A DNA stretch of 64,000 bases. It comes from Multifurca ochricompacta. Taxonomy: Eukaryota; Basidiomycota; Agaricomycetes; Russulales; Russulaceae. A program made the translations under genes and the position numbers. Shown in pieces: positions 11,434 to 23,229 of the stretch; position 1 is the stretch's first letter, and the number at the start of each line of letters is the position of its first letter. The notes beneath the pieces are model-generated. The model was not told where the DNA came from and did not search any database. It saw only the letters and a list, made by a program, of their open reading frames with translations. Location: the NCBI GenBank assembly GCA_022496185.1, contig WTXG01000109.1, positions 1 through 64,000 of the forward strand, given 5' to 3'.

Positions 11434-11935
11434 TGTGAAACAGGCATGTGCGCAGCATACTGACTGTGAAGTTAGCAGGTTAAGCTAAAAGACAAGTTAG
11501 ACTTCAGAGGTGAAGAAAACTCTGTATTACTATACTACTGACCTATAAGACAAGTTAGCTACAGAGAGCGGTTAGTCAAAGGTATAAGTAGGAAGTAATG
11601 TAGAAGGGACTTACACTTCAGAGGTGAAGAAACTCTGAAGTGTAGAGGACGAAACAGACACCCTTATATACTCTTCAAGGGGTGGTCTGTGCACTGGGAA
11701 TAAGTCCACAAGTGCCAGACAAAGTCCAAACAACAAACATGAGAGAGAAAGGCCATTGGCCATTACAGTAATCACATGTTACATGGTGCATCAGTCAGCT
11801 ACTGCGGAATGTGAGAAGAAAAGTAATAATGATAATGTAAAAAGTCCGAAACTCCGGTATCTAATCTAATCTACAAAGTAGCTAATCTAATCACCTGATG
11901 CCTGAAGCATCACCGAACATCTACTGTGTTCAACA
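11434..11935 (-). repeat. 5' LTR of Co-A3
   Basis: 502 bp, nearly identical to 5,419-5,921, followed by the TSD AAGGG. Confidence 0.93.
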
Positions 11936-13367
11936 AAGGGCATTGAGCTCATGGCCATCATTTGTTAGCAGGGCAGCTGCTTGCTGGGCACGAGTCTGTG
12001 GGAACAGGGCCCGGTACTGAACTGGGTGGGGGTGACCGCAGCAGCAAAAGGGGATGAAACTTCCATAATGGACGCACCTGTAGCTGTCGGGGGGATTGGT
12101 GGATGACAAACTTTGCTCATGGTCATTTTGCATTCAGCCGGTGAGTCTGGTGGGAGGTTACTTCAGTGAACCCACCTGCAGCCATTGCCGCATGCTGGGC
12201 TGTGGATGGACCAGGAGCGATGGAAGGGGCAGGTGCAGAGGCATTCCCAGCCAGTGTCTGCGTCGCAGCAGGGGAGGCTCCAATGGGTGGAGCCACAGGG
12301 AATCAAGACTCACCTGGGGGCAGTCAAGGAGTTGGGGAGGGGCAAAGGGCCTCACTTGGGGCACTTTGTGGAGCGAGCATGGTGGCTAAACTGGCCACAA
12401 AGCAGGCACTTGTACTTACAGTTGCACACTCCCGCAATGGCATGTGCACCCTGACAATGCTGGGCATGCTCATCAAAGGGGTGGGCACCACCACACTTGT
12501 AGCACTTGGGCGGTTAACTGGCTGTGGGCACTTTAGTTTATTAGTGCCGCAGTTGCGCTGCAGGGCACAATGGCCAAGCATGTGACAGCGGCCACACTGG
12601 AGGAGAGTAGGGGACTCGCCACAGTGGACAAGTTTGCCAGCCTGGCCAAACATATAGATTGGGGTGCGCAGTAGGGAGGCAATTTCCATAGGAGTGAACC
12701 CATGGACTGCAAACACTACTGTGGACCGGGGGGACTTGATGTAGGCAGGGTCGACCTGCCATTGAGGGGGGATGGGAAGAGGGCCCTGGTGAAGGGCCGT
12801 TCCTGCGGAGCTCACTCCAGAGGATGTCATTTGAGAAGACAATGCCATCACCAGAGGAGACATAAATATCACGCAGTTGGAACCAAGCCCAGCCTCGGGT
12901 GGGGACAAGAGCACCACCAGGGAACTGTTTCACTAGTGCCAACTCATATGGGAGCAAACTCTGGAAGGAATGCTCACCAGCAAAGGAGAAAATGAAGTTG
13001 CCTTGGCTATTGCCAAGACCAACTGACCACCGGCCCCCAAAAGGTGGGGGCAGAGGCATTAATGCGTTGAAGGGCATGCCTTGCAATGAGCACTAACTCA
13101 GGGACTGCAGCCTTTCCTCGGTCAGTCTGTCCAGAGGGCAGAGCTGGAAGGAGGACAGTTACGTCCGTGGTGTGGGCAGCAGGGGCTGCCTGTGTGGTTG
13201 AGGTTGAGGCAGCATCCACCCGAGGGTTGGGTCTGCCTGCCATTGTGCGGCCTTGGGCTCTTGTGGCAGCCTGGGCAAAAGTAATTGCACGAAGTTGTTG
13301 GGCCATAGTGGCTGGTGTAACAATGCGGAAGGGGTCGGGAGGGGTGGCACCTACTGGAGGGGCAGGG
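11936..13367 (-). pseudogene. LINE ORF1, C-terminal segment with zinc knuckles
   Basis: This is the C-terminal third of a Tad-like LINE ORF1 (gag-like RNA-binding protein). Pieces include GRWSVGLGNSQGNFIFSFAG (about 13,030) and a cysteine-rich region with CGRCHMLGHCALQRNC and nearby CX2C motifs (about 12,590-12,380). At least two frameshifts occur (near 13,000 and 12,840), and stops appear before 12,160. The plus-strand frames over this region are antisense shadows. The ORF1-ORF2 junction lies where Co-A3 inserted. Confidence 0.7.
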
Positions 13368-14747
13368 TGTAACGCTCAGCGGGGCATTGCTGTGCGACGT
13401 GCACCGGTTGGTGCGAGTCCACTGACACTAGTCCGGCACTAGTCAGCCACATCCGCGGCACCCGACACTGTGGGTCCGGGAGCTTCAGCAAGCCTGGCAC
13501 AACAAGGCCAGGCTCTTAGCTTCAGGTGAATAGGAAGTTGTGCTATAACCAAGCACGGAGAGAGATGGGACAAGTCAGCCAAAGGGAGCTAATCCCCTAA
13601 GGCTGTTGAGTGGGGACAGGACCCGGCCACAATGCTAGAAGCACACCAAGTGGACCAAAGTCAGAGAGGGCAAAGGAAGGGAAGCCAGAGCATCAACAGC
13701 ATCTGGGTAATGGATGAGGTTCGGAACAAAAGTGCACACCCATTGCCAGAGGCAATGGGGTCCTTCTGGAGATTATGAAGAATGAAAAAGGGCAAATAAG
13801 CCCCTCTGTATTCCGTGACTAAGGAAACTCTAGGCTGAAGGCACAAGAGGTCAAATCTAGGGTTGTACAAACTGTCTACAGGGTCTTATATACTGTATGG
13901 GGATCTGGTTTGTAGCTAATCAGGAACAGGGTCAGAGTCCTTATCATCCAATAGCAGATAAGATGTCAAATATAGTCCATGATAAGGATAAGCCTTATCA
14001 GAAGCATAATCATGTGGGACAGCCCCACAGGAGTCATATCAGTGTGGGAGGATTCCCACCAGGGTCAGGGGTAAATGGGGAGATAACAGGTCCCACAGGA
14101 GTCAGGGTGGATGTGGGAATACTCCCACAGGAATCAGAGAAGCGAATGATAAGCCAGATGGGCCATGTGATCAGAAGAGGGTAAATGATCAGATGAAGAT
14201 GCTGTGATCAGGGTCAGGGATCACATGGTCCAAAGTCACATGGTCAGGGATCACATGGTCAAGGATCACATGGCCAAGGGTCACATGGCCAGGAGTCACA
14301 TGACTGGCAGAGGGTCAAGTACAAGCCAAAGTTGAAGATTAGATTGGCAGGGACAGTGTCAGAGATCCTATGGGTGTCAGCCACAGGGACAGGGTACAGA
14401 TGCTGGCCAAGACAAAGGCCAAGCATCAGGAGAAGGGGGGTCTACAGCCAACAGCACAGTAGCTGAACTATCAGTGGGTCAGGTGCAGGTGTCAGGGATG
14501 GGGTGCTATGAGCGTCATATCACCAGCATCAGGGTGGGGTCCTGGGCACACAGGCCACAGGCATCAGGCAGGGTCCCAAGGCAGTGAGCCAAGGGCATCA
14601 AGTCAAAGGTCCTAGGCACAAGGCCATAGGCATCTGGGTTCTGGGGCCAAAGTGGTCAAGGGATGGTGGAATAGGGGAATGGACAGTCAAGTGTGGTACA
14701 AGGGGGAGGTGCAGTGTAAAGGTCAGGAAAAGAGTAGGGTCGTAACA
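13368..14747 (-). repeat. Solo LTR-C (large gypsy-type LTR)
   Basis: The 1,380-bp block begins TGTAACG and ends CGTAACA, with the 5-bp TSD CAGGG at 13,363-13,367 and 14,748-14,752. On the minus strand a TATA box (AGTATATAAGA, about 13,893) suggests promoter orientation. It contains no coding frame. Part of the same LTR occurs on the plus strand at 57,393-58,431. The LINE target carries an inherent 24-bp tandem repeat here, which makes the flanking duplication look longer than 5 bp. Confidence 0.82.
14200..14312. repeat. CACATG tandem array inside LTR-C
   Basis: About six imperfect units of 14-19 bp centred on TCACATGG (for example GGATCACATGGTCA). CACATG is an E-box-like hexamer. A related but shuffled cluster of CACATGACC/ATGTGACC words occurs at 58,300-58,425 in the other LTR-C copy, so the array belongs to the LTR. 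Confidence 0.75.
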
Positions 14748-15610
14748 CAGGGGTGGCACCTACTGGAGGGGCAGGGGCACCATGGACATGAGGGCCATGG
14801 GCAGGAGCTGACGCGCGGGGAGGGGCATGGCCCCATTCCAAACGTTCAATCCTGTTGACAAGTGTGGCCAGTGTGGTCACAATGCGGTCAATGGGGTCTG
14901 TGGAGGGTGGGGGAGCAGACGCCTGTGGCAGGGGGGCTGTAACAGAGTCAGGAATATACAATAATGAAGGAGAGGGCTCAGTGTTGTTGCCCATGTCTGC
15001 ATCTGCAAAATCAGAGGCACCAAGGCCATGAATTGCAGAGTCATGGTGAACCACTTGGGATGGTGGGAGCGATGACACTGGTGGGGAGTCTGGTGATAAG
15101 GCCATGGGTACGGCTGCTTGTGAGGGCAGCGCAGTCCCAACAGTGGACCCATGGCGGGCCTGGCTCACTTCCCTATGCTGGGCACGAGATGATGGGCACA
15201 ATGGGTAAGGTTCTGCATGGGAACTGGCACGTGAGCGGGCATGGGATGGGGATGGTGGCGAGGTGAGATGTTGTTGGGCAGCACGCCGCTTCTTCTTCGG
15301 GGTTCTGTCGAGATCAAGCCCAGGAAGAGGGGAGATGCCAAGTGCATCAATCTCCGCCATGGCGCGGTCATGACATTCCTGGGAATATGTAAGTCGGAAG
15401 TGGGCAACATCTTGGGAAACAGCATCCCGAGCTTCTTGTTGGAGTTGGGCAAGAACCTGGTTGTAGACCGAGGCGCGTGAGAGCTCAACCTCCTGTTGGA
15501 CAGCTGAGTGGAGTTCTTTGATGTATTGGTTGCGCACAGTTGACCGCATGTCATTGTTGGCGAACTCGAGGTCCAAGTCCACACGGAGGGCAGCAAGTGC
15601 ATGGGACCGT
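14748..15610 (-). pseudogene. LINE ORF1, middle segment
   Basis: A continuous minus-strand frame. It begins with a long helix (NDMRSTVRNQYIKELHSAVQ, QQEVELSRASVYNQVLAQLQ), then a basic patch (RTPKKKRRAAQQ), then a low-complexity Pro/Ser region ending in repeats of APPVGATP. The helical part resembles a LINE ORF1 coiled coil. It continues from 17,063-17,843 across the hAT insertion and into 13,367 across LTR-C. Confidence 0.7.
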
Positions 15611-17062
15611 TAGTGATTGTCAAGGGTTTTCATACCCGCGCGGGTAAGCGCCACGGGTTTTGCCGGGTACAGGTACGGGTATATGGCTCCTAACCCGTGG
15701 AAACCCGTACCCGCGCGGCGGGTTTGGCGGGTATAGGCGCCGATTATCCATTGACAAGATCAGTGGAATTTCCAAGATAAAACACATCTGCAGCCACAAA
15801 AATAAAAGATCTCGTCTGATGTATGCTACAGGGTATCTTTAAATATGTTCTAGTATTATCCTACAAAATATCAAAGCAGATCAACGGTGCGATGTAAAAT
15901 AAAACTGTTATCAGTGATCTACATTCTTGAAAATCATGATGCATCTGTTTTATTAACGCGCGACCAATTCTGCCGGTCTGGCACTATCTAAAATACTCTC
16001 TAGACTACTTTAGACTATTCTATAATCTAATTATCAAATTAATTTATTGAAACAAGGCCCGTGTGTATCTACAAGCTGCATGGGGCAGCGACTACATTGC
16101 ATTGCATGGTGGTCTGACCTCCTTCCTATTAAGGAAGGTTGACTTAAACGCGCAGAATTGTGCATCCAGGGACCAGGACAGTCGCGCTTGTATGAAATGA
16201 AACTAGAATAATAAAATAATAATGTAAATAAAAGATCCTTTTAATCTTCTGAACATAAAACAACAATTTTTGAGGAATCTTGAGTAGCCATAAATGAACG
16301 CGTTGTGTCCAAGTGCTTATCTCCTTGACCGGGATGGCCCGGGCCATTTATCCGAAATGCGCAGAAATGCAAAGATCGGTCACGCTCATATAAAATTGAA
16401 ACCAGAATAATAAAATAAAATTGGAATAATGAATTATCTTAATCTTATGAACATAAAATAGGAATCTTTGAGGGATCTTGAGTAGCCATAAATGAACGCA
16501 TTGTGTCTGAGTGCGTATCTCCTTGACCGGGATGGCCCGGGCCGATTGTCCGAAATGCGCGATGCAAGTAAAGAACTTGCACGCGTTTCATTTTATGGGC
16601 AACCCAGGTATCAAAACAATTATCCAGGGGTTACCCCTACCAATGTCTATGTGTTCATTAAATTTTTTTGCATTCTGTGTGGTTATCTGACAGGCTATTC
16701 ATCAATGTTCTATAACATCCTATCTAATCATCTCTGTATACTGGATTTTAGTTGTGCTTGTATAAAATTGAAAGCAGAATAATAAAATAATAATGGAATA
16801 ATGAATTATCTTAATCTTCTGAACATAAAACAAGAGCCATTGAGGGATCTTAAGCAGCCACAAATAAACGCGTTGTGTATCTTCTTGGTCCGGGAAGGCC
16901 CGGGCCGGTTATCCGAAATGCGCGATGCAAGTAAAGAACTTGCACGCGTTTTCACGGGTGACCCACGGGTAACCCGCGGGTTACCCGTACCCATAGTGAC
17001 GGGTACAGGTACAGGTACGGGTACCAACGAGGATACCCCAGGGTTACCCCTGCCAATCACTA
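15611..17062. mobile_element. hAT-beta copy 1, non-autonomous
   Basis: 1,452 bp with termini TAGTGATTGTCAAGGG and CCCCTGCCAATCACTA. The perfect 8-bp TSD GGGACCGT is at 15,603-15,610 and 17,063-17,070, as in hAT elements. There is no transposase frame. The interior has three diverged repeats of about 150-200 bp (starting near 16,190, 16,390 and 16,760), each AT-rich and ending in a GGCCCGGGCC-like core. It is CpG-rich compared with copy 2 at 55,781. Confidence 0.88.
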
Positions 17063-17843
17063 GGGACCGTGCCTCAATCTCAATAGCTGAGGAGTAGGCA
17101 GAGGGGTCCTCGCGATTGGGTGAGGAGAATATAGCCTGGAGCTGCGAGAGCATGGCCTTGATGTGTTCAAGAGGGGTTGCTGGAATAGGAAGACTGCAGG
17201 CTAGTGAAACAGAGTCAGGGAAGTCACTCTCATGATAATCAAGGAGGGAACATAAGTTGGGGGAGCGCAAGGCTCCCCATGTAATTGCCGCAAGGATGCC
17301 GTGGGTGACGCGGCCCCAAGTGGGCGGGTCGAGGGCCAGAGCAGCTATCTCCTGCTTGCCACTGCAATGGAGGCCAGCGTCCAGAAGGGCTGCAAGCATT
17401 GAGCCAGCCCGAGAGGGCTGGTCCTCAGGGAGAGTGATATGGGGTTCATCTTCCATGCGGAAGGGAGAGGCCCAGTAGTACAGGGAGTAGCCCATATGGG
17501 ACTCCGAGAAGCTTGCAAGTGCATTTTGGCAGAGGTGTGTAGCAAGGGTGATCGCCTTGCCCACATGGTGGTCATCAACCTCCCCATCGGCCAGAACCGT
17601 GAGAGTGTCGTAGAGCATGGGCCACTCAAGAGAGTGGGCCACCGTCACCTGGTACTGATCAGGTGGGTGGTCAAGGGGATTTGGGACCCCATGGACAAGG
17701 GTGGGCCCGCCAGAGCGGGGGGGAGCAACATAGGGAGGGGGTGGAGTGGCCACAGCCACTCCAACCACTGGGACAGGTTGGACTGACATGGTCGACACAG
17801 CAGACGACACCATCAGAGGGTTGGAGGCATTGCCCCCAGACAT
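17063..17843 (-). pseudogene. LINE ORF1, N-terminal segment
   Basis: Start chosen at MSGGNASNPL (17,843) because the related LINE at 36,009 also starts MSGG. The frame contains GGPTLVHGVPNPLDHPPDQY, LEWPMLYDTLTVLADGEV, GYSLYYWASPF and IAALALDPPTWGRVTHGIL, a conserved N-terminal domain of basidiomycete Tad-like LINE ORF1. It is open until the hAT insertion at 17,062 and was intact before that event. The upstream in-frame ATG at 17,912 is an alternative start. Confidence 0.72.
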
Positions 17844-18085
17844 ATCAGTGAAGGTACTTATGCACGGAATGTGTGTGCAGTGAGTGGACTTAGGAAAGGG
17901 CTTGGTATTCACAACTATGCTAGACTAAAAACACGCCAAAGCGAGCAGGGCTCAAGCTTGATGGTGGTGGTTCAAGACAAAGAAGGATGAGGTCGACTTG
18001 TATAACGCACGCACCCTCAGGATGGCTTTCAAGCAGTCCGGGATGCCAAAAATGCGCATCCAGGACAACTGGCAGTTCCAACCAT
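17844..18085 (-). other. Probable LINE 5' untranslated region
   Basis: On the minus strand this matches the sequence before ORF1 of the second LINE (35,860-36,008), sharing stretches such as CCACCACCATCAAGCTTGAG and GCTCGCTTTGG. The 5' end is placed only approximately. Confidence 0.5.
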
Positions 18086-18480
18086 CATAACTGAAGTGAG
18101 TATGTGAATGATTAAAAGTCCACGTCGGTTTTTGTTTAACTACTTGCTGGCACACCCTGCCTCTCTCCTTTTGGGGACACACTTTACCTTGCACTCACCA
18201 CGGATTGGATCCGTTCTGCAAGTACATCAACGATCGCAAGATCCACCAAAGCTCAAAGTCAAGCAAATGGTACTACTAGTACTGGGTTGACAGGCCGGGG
18301 AACAGCCACCTTGCATTTCCTCGTTGTCGTTGCCTTGTCCTCATGCTCTATAAAACATGTATTATAGCCTGTTGGAAGTGCAGCCATAGCACGCAACCGA
18401 TTGATACCGGAGATGGCGGCCCGGATTCGTTTATCACCCAATATTCATAGCACGCGGGTCGTGCAAATTTTCTTTATCAT
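18086..18480. other. Intergenic, with an LTR-D fragment (about 18,125-18,235)
   Basis: The stretch TTTGGGGACACACTTTACC to GGATTGGATCCGT matches the 3' end of the LTR-D copies at 25,178 and 31,750. No gene is seen in the rest. Confidence 0.5.
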
Positions 18481-18515
18481 AAAGACTCAGTAGAGTAGTT
18501 AGAAACCTCAATCTT

Positions 18516-18643
18516 TCTATCCCAAAGACTGAGGTCAGTACTTTCTGTGTTACAGCTCTATTATCCCTTCACTGATTCATTTGTGTAGCTACGCATTTAT
18601 AGGTATTAACAAATTACATAGTCTTTCTATCCCAAAGACTGAG
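18516..18643. repeat. Direct repeat upstream of the CHAT gene
   Basis: TCTATCCCAAAGACTGAG occurs at 18,516-18,533 and 18,626-18,643, and AGCTA(C/T)GCATTTATAG also occurs twice, giving an imperfect tandem duplication about 110 bp apart and roughly 140-260 bp before the CHAT start codon. Confidence 0.6.
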
Positions 18644-18778
18644 CTATGCATTTATAGCTCACTACATAGCCGTGGTCTTCACCGTTCTCCAGCACCCGCA
18701 ACCATTTTTGCTATTCACTCTCTCAATTCTTCACCAGAGGACCTGCGGTTACCGTGATTCCCGTGCATTGAATAAAAC

Positions 18779-21700
18779 ATGACCCAAGGACGTAAGTGCA
18801 CAACTTAGTCACCTCTTTCCCAAGCATATGCCCTCCTATCATCAGTAATTGATATTTTCTTATTTGCAGTTTCCATTATGGAACTCGACCAAATGATCAC
18901 TTCTCGTCAGCGTGAAATCTCAAGGATCCCTCGATCTCATCCCCTTTACACTGCCTGCATCCACCTTCTGGCTATATCGCGATTCGAACGCTATCTGCTA
19001 TCAGAACAGAAGGAAGATCTTGACAAATCTATTGTTCATTTCACCGAAGCGGTCTTTCTTCCACCTTCTTGGGGATTCTACCTAAATGTGGTTCAAGTCT
19101 TCTTTCAACTCATACTTTCCCTTATTCGTCGTTCCGAGAAGTTCAAGCTACCTGAAGATTCCAAGTGTGTGGTTGAATATCTTCGTCATCTCCGAGGGCT
19201 ACCCCTTGATACCTTTGAGGTCTCGCACAAAGTCGTCACAACATCGCTTGTTCAGGCATTGGGTATTCAAGTTGAGCTGGAAGCGGGTGGGACGCGGGAT
19301 ATTAAGGAGATGGTGATCCTCTGCCAAGAACTTCTCACCTGTCACAGCTCAGCAAACTATCCAACTGACGCCATTACCGCCTTGGTCCATGCCGTTTTAC
19401 GCAAATTTCGTCAAGGGAAGCAAGTACAACCGTTAGATGGAGTCATTCAATGCCTTCGGGACGCACTGAAGCTCTTCCCGCCAGGCTTTCATCTAGTTCT
19501 TCTCGGGCTGGCTGCTTCCCTTGTGATTCGATACGGAACAAATTATTCAAATGGTGATTACGATGAAGCAATGACCCTCCTAGAGAGTGTCATTGCCTCC
19601 AACCCCCCGGGAGAGAGCACTGGTGCATCTCAGGCCATTGCTTCAGTGATGGCTACAACACTTGCACGCCTACGGGCTAGCATCTATCCAAATCCCCAAT
19701 ATTTAGAGGAGGCCAATTCCCGTCTTCGTGCCTTACTCAGCTCTTCTTCTCTCGACAGTGACCTTCGGCATAGTTTTACACACGGGATGGCAATCCTCGC
19801 TAAGGAGCGCTTCAATAGTTTTGGTCTCACGGAAGCACTTCAAGAGGCGCATTCCTATACTTCCAAAATGGTCAACCTTGCATCGTCCTCAGCTCATGGT
19901 ACATTTGGAGAAGGTATTGACAATGTGGAAGCTGTCCGGGCGGCGTATCCAATGGCGGTGGTAGAGGAGAAAATTCAAAATCTTCGAAAACTGATCTCCG
20001 AGACTCCGCCAAGGTCCTCCAAGTGCAACGCGTCCCTCCAACATCTTGCGGATTGGTATAGGACCAAGTTTTCTCGTAGCAACGATATCATAGACCTTGA
20101 AGAGGTGATCAAGTGCCGCCGGGTACTACTTGCATCAGCTGACACGAGTCATCCATTTGGATTCAAACCAGCACTCTTTTTGGGCTTTGACCTCTACATG
20201 GCGTTTATGTGCTCAAATAAAATGGAGTACCTTGACGAGTCTATCACCGTGCATCGTGGTGTTCTCGAAATGCAAAGCGCGCAGCCATTCCGCTTCAAAG
20301 TGATTCAACAGCTTGTTGCATCTTTATCCAAACGCATTAAATTACTTGGTCACAAACAGGATTTGGATGAAATCATTGAGCTAATTCTTTTTGGTGTCAA
20401 TGACAGATTCGCGAAGGTATCTGACCGATTTGATTTGTCATGTTTCTGGGCATCCATTGCACGATCGGCCAGGCACCCGTCTGTCTCTGTTGCATATGAG
20501 AAGGCCATGTCATTAATACAGAGCTCATTTGTCTCCGCGCCGACCTTACAAATGCAACATTCTCTACTTGTCGCAATGCGAGGGGTCGGTGACAAGATGC
20601 CGCTGGACTACGCGTCTTACCAGGTCGACATGGGTCAATTCAGTCAGGCTATTGAGACTCTAGAACGAGGGAGGGCCTTACTATGGTCCGAAATGCGTGG
20701 TCTTCGCAATTCAATGGATCAACTTTCTGGTGTCAATTCACCTTTAGCAGAGAAACTTGCAGCAATTAATAGAAATCTTGAGTCACTCGCCATGTCCGTC
20801 ACGCCAAGTGGGATTATAGAGATCGGCGATGGTGGATCACAACTTGGTGACGGGATGGACCCATTTGGTCATCTGGTGGTCAAGCAACAGGAGCTTCTGG
20901 AGGATCGAGATGTGCTCGTGTCGCAGATCCAAGAATTACCAGGGTTTGGGAACTTTCTGAAGACGCCGTCATTCCAAAGTATTCGTTTTGCTGCTTCACA
21001 TGGGCCGGTCATTATTATCAACCATAACGAGTGGCGTTCCGATATCCTCATACTCTTTCAAGACACTCTTCCTTCCCTTATCCCTACAACTAATGATTTC
21101 TACGAGCGTGCAAATAAACTAAGAGATCGCCTAGTGGTCGCACGAAAGGAGGGTCTCGACTCAGAGAGCTACGGACGCGCTTTACGTTCCGTACTCGAGG
21201 GCCTTTACAAACTTGTCGGCAGACCAGTCATCGACAGACTACGCGCTTTTGGCATACCAGAACAATCGCGAATTTGGTGGTGTCCGACGTCCGTTTTCTG
21301 CTCTCTTCCCCTTCATGCAATGGGCCCGATCCCATCTAATGATGGTGTCAAACGATACTTTTCGGATCTGTATATCCCTTCATATACCCCAACGCTCTCT
21401 GCACTCATCGAATCTCGAAAACCCAGTTCAAAAACGTCCTACCATCCTTCGTTGCTTCTCGTGGCGCATCCAGATGCATCCTTACCAGGCGCCTTAGGAG
21501 AGATGGAGGTCATACAGTCTCTCAATACGCGGCTGCCGGTGTCGGCCCTTAGTGGGAAGAATGCGACACCGGCTGCTGTGGTAGAGGGACTCCGGCATCA
21601 CGGATTTGCACATTTTGTTTGTCATGGAACACTCGAGACCGGAAAACCATTCGATGCTTCATTCAAGCTGTACGAAGATGAGCGCCTTACTCTACTCGAC

Positions 21701-22042
21701 ATCGTGCGCTCTCGACTGCCTGCTGCTGAATTTGCATTCCTTGCTGCATGTCACACTGCGGAATTGACAGACGAAAGTATTGCTGACGAGGGACTTCATC
21801 TTACCGCGGCAGTGCAATACTGTGGGTTTCGAAGTGTGGTGGGGACGATGTGGGAGATGGCGGACATAGATGGGCGTGAACTTGCAGAGAATTTCTACAA
21901 GTCTATGTTCTCTGGGAATGGACAAGGGGTACCTTATCACTTGAGGTCTGCAAGGGCGCTTCGTGATGCAACGCGGAAGATGAGGAGAAAGAAAGGGATG
22001 ACTCTGGAGCGGTGGGTGAACTTTGTCCATTACGGTGCGTGA
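18779..22042 (+). CDS. TPR-like/CHAT domain protein
   Basis: A large CHAT-domain protein of about 1,061 residues. Exon 1 (18,779-18,791, MTQG plus one base) joins exon 2 (18,870-22,042) through an intron with GTAAGT and TTTGCAG. The join is in frame with the ATG at 18,878, which is the alternative start if exon 1 is not used. The N-terminal about 600 residues are helical, TPR-like units (for example DLDKSIVHFTEAVFLPPS, DEAMTLLESVIASNPPG). The C-terminal CHAT domain is a caspase-like fold with a His-Cys dyad visible in FVCHG (His about 923) and FLAACHTA (Cys about 965), so it is probably an active peptidase. Such proteins are often expanded in Agaricomycetes; their substrates are mostly unknown. 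A link to programmed cell death or defence is inference from family relatives. Confidence 0.88.
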
Positions 22043-22400
22043 TGGAGGAAAGCTTTTGCTCGCGGTAAGTACCTCAATACGTTTGGGTAAGAGCCTTCGG
22101 CTTCACCTATTCACATCCTATGTCACGAAATTTATATAGATGCTTTTTTGTTTGATAGTATATCACTTCGTGGGGAGGCATATGATTGGACATTGTATTT
22201 ATTTATTGGCATCACCCGTGGGATTTGTTTAAAAAATATCTAGTTTATATACTGCATCTAGGGTATCACCTAAGGACGGTTGTGCATCCTTCTTCTCCGA
22301 TCACCGCCATCTGCTTGAGCTTTCCCCTCGGATCGCTCGCACTGCTGGCTCTTAGAGTTACTAGATACACACCATAAACTGTCCACAATCATAGTTTTTT
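22043..22400. other. Intergenic, 3' flank of the CHAT gene
   Basis: No gene or repeat recognised. Confidence 0.5.
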
Positions 22401-22419
22401 ACCCCCCCCCCCCCCCCCA
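22401..22419. repeat. Poly-C homopolymer run
   Basis: About 17-19 consecutive C residues directly before LINE-like sequence. The length may be unreliable for sequencing reasons. Confidence 0.8.
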
Positions 22420-22424
22420 CTGAA

Positions 22425-22834
22425 TAAACCACCGCCATCCATCACCTGACGTGGATGGCTGCCCTAGCTACTGCCACAAAACATAGAGATGGGGCCTCAG
22501 ACCCCACCTCCATCCCACTCCTCACACTCTCCCAGCTACAAACTACAACAACTGAGGTCAATGCTGCCCTACAGGTAACAGACCCACTTCAATGAATCCC
22601 AGGTTTGCCACAACTGGGCTTTTGCCAGGCCATCACAGACCCTGCTGCTTTGACCCATTGGACATTGCAGCCATGAAACTAGCCCCCCTCTCTGAGACTG
22701 TTGGTGACAATGCCTTCAACAATACTCAAAGATTGTGTCACCAACTTTTGGCTGACCTGCCTAATAATGCCGCAGGCTACAGCTTGTATTACCTGGGCCA
22801 AGCACTAGCAGAGCATACTTCTGATGAACGCAGC
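22425..22834 (+). pseudogene. LINE ORF1 fragment
   Basis: The plus-strand frame includes NAAGYSLYYLGQALAEHTSD, which resembles GYSLYYWASPF in the LINE ORF1 at 17,063-17,843. Flanking stops and loss of the rest indicate a relic. An LTR (22,835-23,229) separates it from another ORF1 piece. Confidence 0.5.
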
Positions 22835-23229
22835 TGAGGTTAGATAAGCGCTACCTAAACGGGTAGCAAGATAATTCAGTTGTGAATGGTCAAAACTATA
22901 CATTAATTAGTCTTTACCTAAACGGGTAGCAAGATAACTACTCGAGTAATGTTAGCTATACGCGCGGTAAAGATAATCTAAGTAAATACTCACTTCAGTT
23001 GTGAATGGTCAAAACTGAAGTGTACAACACAGAAATAATGTCCTTAAATACTGTAAAGAGCGTGCTGTGCTATGGTCATGAAGGATTGTATCTTAATCAT
23101 AAGTAATCATAACAAACGAGTGGAATGTCAGTAGGTATATTACAATGTCCACTTAACTCCGTCTTGCACCGGCAACTCTGGTCACCTCTGATCCGGTCCG
23201 GCCAACTCTGATCCGTTACCGGCTCAACA
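22835..23229 (-). repeat. LTR-B copy 1 (copia family B)
   Basis: Begins TGAGGTTAGATAA and ends CTCAACA on the plus strand (sense TGTTG...CTCA). It aligns with the LTR at 36,120-36,507. It contains CACTTCAGTT and AACTGAAGTG as a hairpin next to a TATTTAAGG-type TATA element (minus strand). No matching 5-bp TSD is seen, so it may be an old or recombined copy. Confidence 0.65.

Larger units (their letters stand above)
5419..11935 (-). mobile_element. Co-A3: complete-length Ty1/copia element
   Basis: Two LTRs (5,419-5,921 and 11,434-11,935) flank a minus-strand gag-pol interior. The 5-bp target-site duplication AAGGG is at 5,414-5,418 and 11,936-11,940. The LTRs differ at only about four substitutions and one indel over 502 bp, pointing to a recent insertion, yet the coding region is broken into a dozen frames. 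Host sequence on both sides is the same LINE. Confidence 0.93.

Noticed and set aside
12096..13442. Several long plus-strand frames opposite the LINE ORF1
   Set aside because: Composition mirrors the minus-strand ORF1, and they lack domains; antisense shadows of a GC-rich coding region.
13341..14775. Apparent 28-bp target duplication around LTR-C
   Set aside because: The LINE carries a native 24-bp tandem repeat (APPVGATP) at this place; a 5-bp duplication CAGGG explains the flanks.
16190..16900. Three internal repeats of hAT-beta as a satellite
   Set aside because: Present at the same positions in both hAT-beta copies; part of that element, not an independent array.
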